Shown one piece after another: positions 1-11,225 of a stretch of 64,000 nucleotides of DNA. This DNA is from Anaspis maculata (Eukaryota > Arthropoda > Insecta > Coleoptera > Scraptiidae): assembly GCA_949128115.1 (NCBI GenBank), contig OX421962.1, positions 57,949,787 to 58,013,786 of the forward strand, written 5' to 3'. The position numbers were made by a program, and so were the translations under genes. The notes beneath the pieces were generated by a model, which was not told the origin of the DNA, searched no databases, and worked only from the letters and a program-made list of their open reading frames with translations. Numbering within the stretch: position 1 is the stretch's first letter; the number at the start of each line of letters is the position of its first letter.

Positions 1-122
1 TGCCGGCAGGAGCTGCTCGGGGTAGATCACTAGACAAAGAAAGTAGATCCAGCTGGGCCATGATTACTGTATATGTATCTAGTTTCTTTATCTAGTGATC
101 TACCCGGAGCAGCTCCTGGCGC
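1..122. repeat. Hairpin MITE-like inverted repeat
   Basis: The first ~48 bases (containing GAGCTGCTCGGGGTAGATCA) return as a reverse complement at about 76-122 (TGATCTACCCGGAGCAGCTC), with a ~25-base loop. The arms differ at only a few positions. It may be cut by the window start. No coding potential is seen. A non-autonomous DNA-transposon remnant is the likeliest reading, by inference from shape alone. Confidence 0.7.
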
Positions 123-1188
123 AAAACGAAAGCATATCATTAAAATATTAATAAATAACAAGATGGAAGACCAAAGGCCTTCAAAGAAGTAAGTTTCATT
201 CATCATGCAAGTTTAGATCAAGCATCATGATATTTTTCCATATTATTACTTGATATCTTTATTTTCATATTAATATTTTCATAATTATCAATTTTAGATA
301 ACTTGATAATTATTGATTTCAATATTTTGATAATTATTATTATTTTTTCTTATCAAACTTTCATACCCAGATCACGATATTGCCCATCCCTAGTCATGAC
401 CCATGACCCATCAATCGTGTTATATTAGTACACTAGCGGTTTATTACTACTTGAGCTGGAACAATCCTGCGTTTTGTGATACAAACAAAAACTTGAGCAT
501 AATTATTGTTCTTATTTATATTCAAACTGAATAATTTGGCTCGCTGTTATTTTTGTTCACCTGTTTGTTTTTGCTACAAGTAATAAACACTGCTATCTAA
601 TTATGTTTGATGCCGTTTCTGAATAATAAGAACTTGCAGATCACGATGCTGCCCCTGTCACAATGATGTGCCTGTCGAAAGACAAGGTAGAACTGTCAGT
701 TGTGTAATGGGGGGGTTCCCTGAATTAACAATGTTTCTTTGCTTAGTGATTTTTCAGTTAAATCATTTCAACCCGAAAACAACTACTGTCAATCACGAGG
801 GAAAAGTAGACCTCAGTCGATGGCTTTTGTATCCGAGATAATATCGGGTCTACTTTTCGAGTAAGTGATAGTTTGTGTAAGGAATTTGAAACATTTAACT
901 CGAATAAAACATCAAGCACGAATTAAATTTCGCTGATTATCGCCCAAATAGACTTCTAGCAGAAATGGTAGTTTCAATGTAACATTGTACAGCAGAATAT
1001 GTATATGGGTGCTATCACCTAGTGTGCTCTTTTCACTAGCTAGTACCTATGCAATAATCGATAGCTTAAACTGAGTCAGGTGGGTCTCAGGTATTAGGTT
1101 GTTCTAATTGGCTGAATTGGGTATGGGTATGGGGGCGATAATCATAGGTTATACCCCGAGAGCTATGTGATTCAGAGGTTGAGGGTTA
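123..1188. other. Unannotated AT-rich sequence
   Basis: AT-rich DNA with runs of ATTATTGAT-type sequence at 230-350. I see no open frame of useful length, no SINE boxes and no clear repeat structure. Confidence 0.5.
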
Positions 1189-1774
1189 TACAGGGTGTTT
1201 CAGTTTTAACCGATCAAACTTTGAGATGAAATTCTCCTTATCCTTTTGATTCAGAAAATTATAGCATGTGTGCCTCTAACTCGCTTCCTAAGAAAGATAC
1301 AGGGTGTCAAAATTGACTTCTGTCGATATTTAAAAATTTATAACTCGAGAACTATCCAATCAAATTAGCTTAACTTTAGCGTAGACTGGTTTGTTGGGAT
1401 CATCTACCCATCTGTCAAATTTCGAACGAATCCAACAAGTGGCGTAGAAGCTATGGGAGGTCATTATTTTGGAAGTATCTGTAGAACCTTGATAAATAAT
1501 GCCCCCCCATAACTCCTACGCCACTAATTGGATTCTTTCAAAATTTGGCAGGTAGGTAGACGGTTTCGACAAACTATCCTATGCTAAGTTTCAGCTACTA
1601 TGGTTGAACGGTTCTCAAGTTACAAAATTTTGGAAACCGAAAAAAAATAACTTTGACACCCTGTATCTTTCTTAGGAAATGAGTGAAAGACATGTATGTT
1701 ATATTTTTCTGAATCAGGAGGATGAGGAGAATTTTATATCAAAGTTTGCTCGATTAAAACTGAAACACCCTGTA
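1189..1774. mobile_element. Fold-back element with CAGGGTG ends
   Basis: TACAGGGTGTTTCAGTTTTA at the left end is matched by TAAAACTGAAACACCCTGTA at the right end, and the inverted match continues through most of each ~290-bp arm, for example the GATACAGGGTGTCAAA motif near 1298 against its complement near 1665. A TA dinucleotide flanks both ends, as expected for Tc1/mariner-type target duplication. No transposase frame is present, so it is non-autonomous. The internal second CAGGGTG copy in each arm is unusual. Family assignment is inference. Confidence 0.8.
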
Positions 1775-2669
1775 TGTCCATATTATTTCCTATAAATTAA
1801 GGACTCACATCGTTTTGATAACATCTTATCTTTATTTTTCTTCAAGTTAAAGAGTTCAAAATACTTCAAAATACTACGTCCACCAAAACGATTTTTGGGC
1901 CAAAATGATCGTGAAAATCTAAGCACTTAGCACTAACTTGTGATATTACTGTTGATTATCAAATATTCACGATTCGCAGTGAATTGAGTTTTGTCGCACA
2001 TTTTATTGGACTAACTATCATGGATTTTATTTTATTGCTTAAAAATTGAGCTCTGTCAATATCAACAAGAAGGCTCATGAAATGAAGATTTTTGGCTTTT
2101 TTTATCCGCAAGCATGCTCGGTTTGAAACTTGAAGAAAGACAGTTTAGCATTGATTAATATGCCAATGCGATGCTGCCATTGCCAAAGTGATGCGTAAAC
2201 CAGTAGCCGAGTTGAAGCTGGTACTCTTTTGTACTTGCGGAGTGGTGCAGCTTGAATTAGGTCAAACTGGTCATGAAATATAATGTGTTTGGTATAATTT
2301 CTGAAGTCTTCTTTGAGTCATTTCTCAATGCGAGATTGGGTTGGGGAGATCTTCCATGTACCTTCTGTCACAGCTATAGGTAACTCCGCTTCTGGTTGAC
2401 GGAATCTCTTGGGAGTGACGGCGTGTCATCCAACATATTCAGTGTCTAATGAAAAGGTACCAACCGCTGTTCAGTGTATCCGTTTGGTACTAAAAAAACA
2501 GCGAACTGATGCTAAGTGATAAGTATCCCTAACGTGACCATTTATTTTTTGACTCAAAACGGGACATCAAAAATTTGAATTTTTTTGAAAATTTGGAAAT
2601 CCAATAGCAGTCCATACATATTTCTCTTTCAAGAGGTCAAAAGCCAAATTTGAATTTTCAAAATAAAGG
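1775..2669. other. Unannotated sequence
   Basis: No long open frame, RNA gene or clear repeat structure is recognised here. The base composition resembles the rest of the non-coding window. Confidence 0.5.
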
Positions 2670-3714
2670 TATACTACACACATCAAAAGAATCTAGGGGA
2701 CAAGCAAATTCAGACGATTTCTAAAATCATCATAACTTTTGATTTCCGTAAGCGATTTCATATCGGTTTTCAGTGTTCTATTGCCCAATCTTTCGTTTTC
2801 ATGCCTTATTCACGTCAAATACGTACAGTGTTTCATAAGGTTGCTACAGGGTGATCAATGGAACAGTGTAAAATAGCCGAAAGTTCAGTACGAGCGCGAT
2901 TTCCCAGAAAAAATATTTCATGCATTCCAATAGCACAGTTATGAAGATCGGTGTTTCAGCTTCAGTGACGTTTTTGAATTTTGGAAATCGAAGGTGAATT
3001 GCCAAAGATATTGATCATTTTGTGCCGCCGTGTTGAATTTCCAAGAAAAAAGAAAGTGGTCCGATTTCATTTAAACTTGGAACACACTCATGTCTGGTTC
3101 AAGTGATTGGAATTTCAAGGTCAAATGTCACTTTCGATCACTTTCGACCGGCTATATTGAACTTTTTACATAAATGACTCAATTTGAATGAAACTTGAAA
3201 TACACTAAAATCGAATCATTTACATAAAAAATCAATATGGCAGCTTGGGAGTGACCGAGAAAGACATTTGACCTTGAAATTCCAATTACTGAAACCAGAC
3301 TTGAATGTGATCCAAGTTTCAATGAAATCGGATCACTTCTTGGGAATTCAACATGGCGGCACAAAATGATCAATATCTTTGGCAATTCACCTTCGATTTC
3401 CAAAATTCAAAAACGTTACTGAAGCTGAAATACCAGTCTTCATAACTGTGCTATTGAAATGCATAAAAATTTGTTTTTGGGAAATCGCGCTCGTACTGAA
3501 CTTTCGGCAATTTTACACTGTTCCATTGATCACCCTGTAGAAACTTTATGAAACATTATTTGTATTCGACGTGATCAAGACATGAAAACGGAAGATTGGG
3601 CTATCGAACACTGAAAACAGACATAAAATCGCTGACGGCAATCAAAAGTTATAATGATTTTAGAAATCGTCTGAATTTGCTTGTCCCCTAGATTCTTTTG
3701 ATGTGTGTATATAC
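2670..3714. mobile_element. Concentric palindrome around a CAGGGTG element
   Basis: An inner fold-back (about 2845-3539) starts TACAGGGTGATCAATGGAAC and ends with the matching complement GATCACCCTGTA. The inverted similarity does not stop at these ends. It continues outward for ~175 bp on both sides (2670-2844 and 3540-3714; e.g. GACAAGCAAATTCAGACGAT on the left). The CAGGGTG motif, elsewhere terminal, is therefore internal here. The minus-strand frames at 3179-3403 and 3575-3814 are shadows of the palindrome. Confidence 0.8.
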
Positions 3715-5429
3715 GAAGAGTTCTACTGCTTCTACTAATCCACTCTTTAGTGGCATCAGCTCGTAAAAATGTATGGGATTTGGATGGCCAATACCATACA
3801 TTTTGGCAGCTCAAGTAGCATGCTGATGATCGAATGTGAGTTTCCTTTATGAATACCGACCTAGGTTATCAATGAAAAAAAAATATAAATTAGCTGTTCA
3901 TTTATCAAAAAGGATTAATTTATTACTTCAAAAAGTTATGCAACAAACAGCACAAATGTTCAGTTATTTTTTTTTTATTTGTCAGAGGAACAAATTGGTT
4001 TTAATACAGCTGCGGTGATGATTTTAAATAAGAATGAAGTTCTTGGCACTTTTTTTTAAATATTTGTATTGTATTTGTTATTGCCATAAGGGACGGGAAC
4101 CTGTAACTGGGTATACATCCATGGTATTTTCAGACGTCCACAATTTGTTCATTTTAAAGAAGAGACTTTCTATACTTGTGCATTTGTGCCGCGGTTTGGG
4201 AAAACGGGACAATTTTGCGTCCCGTCGTCCCGAGGCTCTTTTCGGGGACACCGGGACGAAGAACCGAAAAAAGGGACAGTCCCGTTCGAAACGGGACGTA
4301 TGCATGGTAACGTTAAGTATCCCCCTCTCTTCACTAGGTTCATACTCGGCAAATTCAAACCAAATTCACAAGCGTTTTTCGTTTGACAGCTAATCCTAAT
4401 TAAAAATTCAACCTATCACACGTTAGGTAATGCAATAGGTAGGTAGCTGCTCATAGTCTAATAATAGCGTGATTGGAATATCTTCAATTTATAAAGCATA
4501 AGAGCTCAGGCAAGTGCCGGTTGTAAGTGGGCGCTGAATGGTTTATAAAGGAGAAGTGCTAAAAAGGCCGTTCATCCTGAATAAGTAAGACCAAAGTTTA
4601 AAAAATTCAAACGTCAGTCCGACAAAGCTGTGCAAAGATCATGTCCTTGACTCTGTGGCTCTGGTGCCCCTCAAAAATCGCCGCGGAAAATTATTCAGAC
4701 ATAAATTGGATGATCGATATGTCTGGACCCTGCAAACGAGCACACACACGAGGTTCAAGCATACTGCAAAGTATGAGTAACAAGACATTAATCGCAGCCT
4801 CCGAGACCTGTTTATACAATCACTGTACGACAATGAGTAGTTGGCAATTATTTCATTTCATGTGCTATTTTTTTTTTCAATTTTGTAACGAGCTCCAATG
4901 GATATTGATGATGGTGCGAGTATTTAAGTACTTAACATTCATGTAAGTGTGACTAACACGACCGGCTCGTGCCCTTTTTGGGAGAGCTATAGCTGCATGG
5001 CAGACAACCCGAGAACGCGAACGGGTTGTTTGAAATTCCCATATTTAAATTTGTGAGCAAACCGGATATGAAACGGAAGCTAAACAGGCGATGCAAATTT
5101 TAATGGATTTTGAATTTATGTCTCTGCAATATTCCTACGACTACACAACGAGAAATTTACATGATTCCCTTTTCACAGCCATACATCGCTGCTTTGCCCC
5201 TTGACTGACAAATCAAGTGCGGTAATACGCATCCATTTTTCGAGCTACTGAGTTACAACGCTACTTATTCAAAAATGGAAGATTTTTCATTCCATTTTAT
5301 TTCATAGTCGAAGGTTTCAAATCAAAAGTTCTGAGTTTTTTATTTCAATTCGTTCATTCAACGTCGGCCGTCGGCTCATTTCCGACGCCGGTGAATGCTT
5401 TCCTCTGCACTATACCGGAAATTTTGCCG
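3715..5429. other. Unannotated sequence with a GGGAC-rich inverted patch
   Basis: No gene is recognised. At 4197-4300 there is a dense patch of CGGGAC/GTCCCG motifs in both orientations, including GGGACAGTCCCG, probably a degraded inverted-repeat element. The open frames that cross this patch on both strands (4034-4393, 4078-4305) have no recognisable domain and owe their openness to its GC content. Confidence 0.45.
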
Positions 5430-5612
5430 AGCCCCTGTGTGTTCCAGCACGGAGTAGGGATTTTTAATGACCACCAACATCACATGGGGTCGGCACTATC
5501 GTTTGTATTTTACGTGCTATGCGACACACACAGGAATTCGAGCGCCCACAGTCAGACTCGAACCCACGACCCATGGAGTGGTAATCGAACACGCTGACCA
5601 CCACACCACAAG
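5430..5612 (-). mobile_element. tRNA-derived SINE (first type)
   Basis: Read on the minus strand, the head carries an A-box-like TGGTGTGGTGGTCAGCGTG followed ~30 bases later by a B-box GTGGGTTCGAGTCTGAC, the internal RNA polymerase III promoter of a tRNA. The sequence continues into a non-tRNA body (through GTCGGCACTATCG on the plus strand). A functional tRNA is unlikely because the acceptor stem does not pair. The family is not named here. Confidence 0.7.
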
Positions 5613-8600
5613 CTCCTCTTTTTGAGATTTTGGACAATGTATACTCACACCAAATAACTGAGCTAGCTGAGCGTTATTGTTGGCAATTTTTTTTTCGAAA
5701 TAGCTACTTCTGCACTTCAATTGTACACCAGCGCGAGCAAACCAACACAGGCGGAAGGATAACGTATGTATACAGTGAAACCGACTTTTCAGAAGACCCA
5801 TTTGAAATTTTGAGTCGCTTTGAACCGTCATATTTTTGACAAAAATGAATGTTTTGCGCCTTTTTGAATAATCTTGTTTCATGTTACGCTCAGATGCCAC
5901 AGTTGAAAGAATATCAAAAATCAAAAAAATCAGCTCATACATGTGGCATACATTGGCCTTTGTTTTGTTTGTACGTTGCGTTGGTACCTGAAGTAGGTAT
6001 GGTCGTTGACGTTCGTAGCGTTTGCGGATGGGAGAGGGAGATGACGCTGGGCGAGCGGCAGCCGCGGATAGAGAAGAGAATCAGCTGTGGTGAGGAACAC
6101 GTGATTTTCAGTGCAAAGAGTGTGCGTCGTTTTTATGAATGTAAGGTTAGTTTTTTTACTGATTATTGTATCGTAATTTTGGCTTCCACCCACTCACCAA
6201 ATCATGCATTTCGATACTCATTTTGCCCGCAAAATTATTGTACATGACCCGAAATTCTTTGTTCTCTTTGTTCTCAACGGGCTTGCATAACCCGCAGTTT
6301 TTTCCCCTTTTAAATCAAGGTGTTTTGCACTGCTTTGAACTTTTTGTAATTCATCTACTCCCAAATGATCTCAATGTTGATGGCAAAGGCCGAAAGCTAG
6401 TGGGTGAGCACTTTGCGCACTCATGACGTGGCCTCAGGATTGTGCTGTCGCGCGTATTCCGAGGTTTCATAATTGTTTCTTTTCCACAAGTTACGCCACG
6501 AACAGTAAGATGACAAAAAGAAACTCTGCTACGCCAAAATCAGTCGCTGAGTAGAGAACAGTACTTTTTATGATTCATTCACATTTAATTGTTCATTGTC
6601 GGTTTATACCTGAAAGTAAACGAAGGAAAGATGACTTGCGCGCTTCTCCTTTTTATTGTTGTAAATTCCTGTATTGTTAAATAATTTGTAATGATTTCTC
6701 TTGTTTTGTGTTTTGTTGTTTTTCATCCATATTTTGTCATTTTATCACCGTCAATTTCTTGTTGTAAGGTGTTTTGAGAAAAGAAATAAATTCATTCAAA
6801 ACTTTACTAATTGATTTTCAATTAAAGTTCATTTTGCTTGCATTTCATTCGCGTTTCATTCAAGAATTCAACCTCATCCCCTTACTCATCCCCAAGGTCA
6901 CATTCTCATCTAAAGTAAGGACTCGCACAACGTAGGTAAAAGGTAAACTACGTGGGAAAGGGAAGGAACAACGACGATCACTGCCAACATCGAAAACGGG
7001 GTTACACTACAGATAAAGTTGAACTTCAAGAATCTAAAAATGCGAAAAATAATTTGTGCAAAATTTACACATACAACCGAGCGTCAACCTACGTTGTTCT
7101 TCCGTCTGAGGACTTCGTTGTGGATTGAAATTGAACGAATGGGTTTATCGTAGGTATTGTTGGTTGCCCGCAATGACAGAGCGAAATGAGTTGCCATTTT
7201 CGTTCACAGATACAACTTAGATAGGTTGTGGATCAGTTCGACTATTGGATTTTTATCTCTGTACTTTGCAAAAGACCCTTCGGAAAAGAGCTAACCTGTG
7301 AATGTCGGTTGTACGACTTTCCTAATAAACAATAGGCACCGCAATGCTACAACACGAGCAGAAAACCAGATAGCCATGTGCTGGCACCAAAATTGAAAAC
7401 TGTTTACTCGAAAGGTATAATAATATTTCGTGTTTTATGAACTTTATTGCTGCATCTGCGGGCACCTCATATAGTCCGGAACATACTCGTACAGTTGAAT
7501 AGCAGGCACAGCTGCCAACGACAATAATGTTTTTGTACGCCACCGCAATGTTTTCATGACCTTAGCTTTCCGCTATCTGATGCTTCTCCAAAATTCCGCT
7601 TCAGCCCTCACCACCACCACATCCCTCTCTGCTCCGCATCCCTTATTTTATCCCGCGTGTTATTTATCGCCACTCAACTCTACCCGAGCAGGACATCAAT
7701 AGTTTAGTGCAGTACACAGGTATGGAAAAACCTAATGGCAATTCGCGTTTCGGAAGCAAATCCTGAAAAATCCACGCCACCGGCTGGCTTTAGGCAGCGC
7801 GATTTTAATTAAAGCAAAATTTAAACAAACAGCCGACATTAGCATTAAAAACACTGAAAAAATGTTTCGTTTCGTCGAATGTGTATAGAAGTTGCTGGTA
7901 TGAACATTGTAGTACCTATATTTTCATGTTTTCCCTTCAAATCTGATAGCCTGACGTTTCCTATACTATAACTTGTATATGAATATATGGGGCGCCAGGG
8001 GAAATCATTTTTGAACTTCTCGGCACATTTATTTGCTACGCAACAATTATTCCACTCATGATGGCGTAGAAATTTCAAAAACCGAATCTGCTTTGAATTT
8101 GAGGTGTGTGGTATTTTCGACTACCGCTATAATACCTAGTGCTTAATCATTTTGGGTTCAGTGGCATCGGACCAAGTTTGCCAAATTGCATAACTGGAGC
8201 CGAATAAGGTCCAATCCATCGCAGTAGTCGCTCTGAATAAATTTGAATTATTTATTTTTAGAATTTGTAAGTGAATCTCGCATACCTGTTTCGCAGATAT
8301 ACGACTTCGATGGTTGAAGAGAAATTGGTTTCTTCCAAATTTAGTGTTGGCTCATCTCCTAATTCTGTTCTTACGCTGGCTCTTACAGAAGTAAGCCTGT
8401 ACTTATGGAGATTAAAATAAATTTTGACACACTTACTCCTTCTTGCCTTTACTGGGTGATGATGGGTGGCCAAAATAATGTGCCAGGATATATTATAATG
8501 TATACCCACATGATTTTCTAACTCAAATTATTTTTCAACTCAAATTGATCAATAAATCCTGGCTTTGAAATTGTGTGCTTGGTATTGTGTTGGTAAAAAA

Positions 8601-8898
8601 GAACAAATACGTAGCACTGAACGTTAAACGTACATCTTGCATGTTTTGATACTTCGAAATTCTATATAGTCTAGTTGTCGAAATTGTACAATCAATCTCT
8701 GACAGACTATTTGAATGAAGTCCAAAACAAGTTCCGTCTTTTCAAATATAAGAAATATTTGAAGCGATAGAAATATCGACAAATTGTAATTTGTGACTGA
8801 CAGTGACAGTGATTCACCTATACTGATATGGCGTTCAAGACAATCATGTTCCAAATCTTATAAAAAAAAGTTGTACTCAAAAACAGCTATCTATATCA
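5613..8898. other. Unannotated sequence
   Basis: No gene is recognised in this 3.3-kb stretch. A GC-rich patch at 5998-6130 contains CACGTG and could be a promoter or untranslated exon, but I see no supporting coding frame. The open frames at 5849-6247 and 5517-5942 have no recognisable domain. The rest is AT-rich. Confidence 0.4.
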
Positions 8899-9130
8899 TC
8901 CCGACGGTAGCTTGGTGGGCTCCGTCTCTTGGTTTAAACCCAGAGGTCCGGAATTCAAATCCCGCTGGGTCAGGTGGCTTTTCTCAATGCGCTCTCTAGT
9001 ACTCTGGCGTGTACTAATCGAGGAGTTACGTCAAGGGAAAAATAATAAAATCGAGGATAAAACGGAGCAAGTCACCGAAAAAAGAGCGCTAATAAGCTAC
9101 TACTTAATGCGCCCTCAAACACCCAATTAG
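8899..9130 (+). mobile_element. tRNA-derived SINE (second type)
   Basis: The plus strand carries GTAGCTTGGTGGGCTCCGTC (A-box region) followed by GGAATTCAAATCCCGC (B-box region) at the spacing of a tRNA gene, then a downstream body that ends in an AAAATAATAAAATCG tail-like stretch. The T-arm is near-canonical but the acceptor stem does not close, which favours a SINE over a tRNA gene. The 3' border is uncertain. Confidence 0.55.
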
Positions 9131-9188
9131 AAAAAAGCTACCTATATCCCGTTCACTTTTTATTTCCAGTAGAATAGTGAACGAGATA

Positions 9189-10095
9189 TACAGGGTGTCC
9201 GTTTTTCGAGACTAAGCATGAGTATCTCGCTTATCTTGAGATACAAAGTCGGTTAAATTAGGAAAAAGTTGCGCATTTTTATGACGATCAATGATCCAAA
9301 AAGAAATTTGGCGTATCAATTTTCGTTCTTGAGATATCGTGGAAAAGCAGAAATTTGAATTTTTGTTTCTATTTTTTATTCCACAAACGGTTGAATGTGG
9401 CCTTTTCTAATCTAGACATTGTAGGGGCATTTTTTCAAGGGAAATCCAAAGCTGCCAAAATCTTTATTCCAGCTTTCAGAGCAACCGAGATAGGTACGAC
9501 ATTCAACTTTTTTCTCTAATGGGCGCCATATTGGATTTTGATATTTTTGAATACGGTATTCTTTTCTGGTTACAACGATGTGCCACATGTCATGAATGAA
9601 TAAATGTTCAACATTTACGTTTTTTTTTATTGTCGGTGCTGATTTTGTTTCCAAAGCACTCTTTGAAAAATGAAAACAAATTTTTTGCTCAAAAGCATGA
9701 ATTTAACAGTGGCATGGGACACATCGTTGTAACCAGAAAAAAATATTGTATTCAAAAATGTCAAAATCCAATATGGCGCCCATGAGAGAAAAAAAGTTGA
9801 ATGTCATATCTCGGTTGTTTTGAAAGCTAGAATGAAGATTTAAGCAACATTGAATTTCCCTTAGAAAAGTGCTTTCACAATGTCTTAGTTAGAAAAGGCT
9901 ACCTTCAACCGTTTTTCAAATAAAAAATTAAAACAAAAATTACAAATTTCTGTTTTTTCTCGATATCTCGAAAACTAAAACCGACAAGTCAAATATCTTC
10001 TTGAATCATTGATCGTCATGGAAATTCGCAACTTTTTTCTAATTTAACCGACTCTGTATCTCTAAAGATAGCCTCGAAAAACGGACACCCTGTAT
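9189..10095. mobile_element. Fold-back element, family B (CAGGGTGTCCGTTTTTCGAG ends)
   Basis: The left end TACAGGGTGTCCGTTTTTCG is answered by CGAAAAACGGACACCCTGTA at the right end. The two ~430-bp arms match over most of their length (e.g. GTCGGTTAAATTAGGAAAAA against the complement near 10045). TA flanks both ends. A second copy of the same family lies at 44097-46476, so this is a true repeat family. It carries no transposase frame. Confidence 0.85.
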
Positions 10096-10365
10096 ACCTA
10101 TAATATCGCCGATTATGACACTTCTGTATCGCAATGAAGCTATTATATATGAAACATGAAACTAACATGGAAGATAGCCATTTATGATACAAGTATTAAA
10201 AGTACCTACCAGATATTCTGTGATATACTGCAACGACTGCGGAAATTTTTTGAATACCTTTATATTTTCGCAAAGATGCGGGTTGAAGTAATGACTTTTA
10301 TTCTGCATACTTTGGTTTCATTGGGTGCAAAAGAAATACAATAGTCTTGCTAAAATATGGAGAAT

Positions 10366-10736
10366 AAAGCCGCAACTACATAGGATTAGTGCAGTTGGAC
10401 TGCAGGGGGACTGCGTAGGTAATGAACCAATCTTACCACGAGCGTTCACATAGAATTAGTGCGGAACTAGCAACTTGACACGTCAGCTTTCGACCTGACG
10501 CAACAACCAACAAACGGCTCTTTCTTGTAACGACTAATTGGCATTCGCATCTCACAGTAGCAGATTCGCACTGGCAGTGCAAAACTTCAAACTTCTGCCA
10601 TCCCAACTGCACTCCCACTGCCACTCGTTTCTTACCGTAAGTTTATGTGAACGCTCAATAATGCAAAAACCTATACCATGGTTTACCTTTTTTACCATAC
10701 CGCTGCCACTGCACTAATCCTATGTGGATGCGGCTT
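10366..10736. mobile_element. TA-flanked MITE with AAGCCGC ends
   Basis: AAGCCGCAACTACATAGGAT at the left end mirrors ATCCTATGTGGATGCGGCTT at the right end, with TA outside each. A second inverted pair lies inside (GAGCGTTCACATAGAATTAG near 10440 and its partner near 10643), so a shorter version of the same arm is nested within. There are no coding regions. Confidence 0.75.
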
Positions 10737-10764
10737 TAGGTATAAAGTCGTCACCTCAGAGGCA

Positions 10765-11225
10765 GAAGGTTGTATGTGCACGTTTTGGTCAAGTTGAGTT
10801 ATTTATGTGCATTATCGCGTTTAGTATGTCCATTCCATATTCCATGATTGGACAAAGTATTCTATAAATTGAAAAATTTTGAGTAGGTACAGAAATGGAT
10901 TATGTGCATGATCTGTCCGCCTTGAGACATACAAAATGTTGCATGTGCAAAAGAGTCACATAGAACAATCAAATAGCAAAAGAGTTTTTAGGCGAAGTGT
11001 TGTATGTGAGCTCAATGTTCGTGTACAACAATTCAACAATCCAGTATAGCTGATGTTTCCAGGCAAAGTGTTGCATGTGTATACCATGCAGTTACACACA
11101 ACAGTCTGAGTGAATGGTAAGTGCGTGATTAGTTGTTGTATATCTGCTGATAGTTCACATACAGCAGTTCAGTTGTAAACAAACAATTTGTTAAAATTAC
11201 TAGTACAACGTTGTATGTGCTGTAA
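10765..11225. repeat. Irregularly spaced TTGYATGTG motifs
   Basis: The motif GTTGTATGTGC or GTTGCATGTG occurs near 10769, 10937, 11001, 11063 and 11210, with the complementary CACATACA form near 11156. Spacing varies from about 60 to 170 bp. This looks like an old degraded tandem repeat or a cluster of similar binding sites. Which of the two cannot be decided from sequence. Confidence 0.4.
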
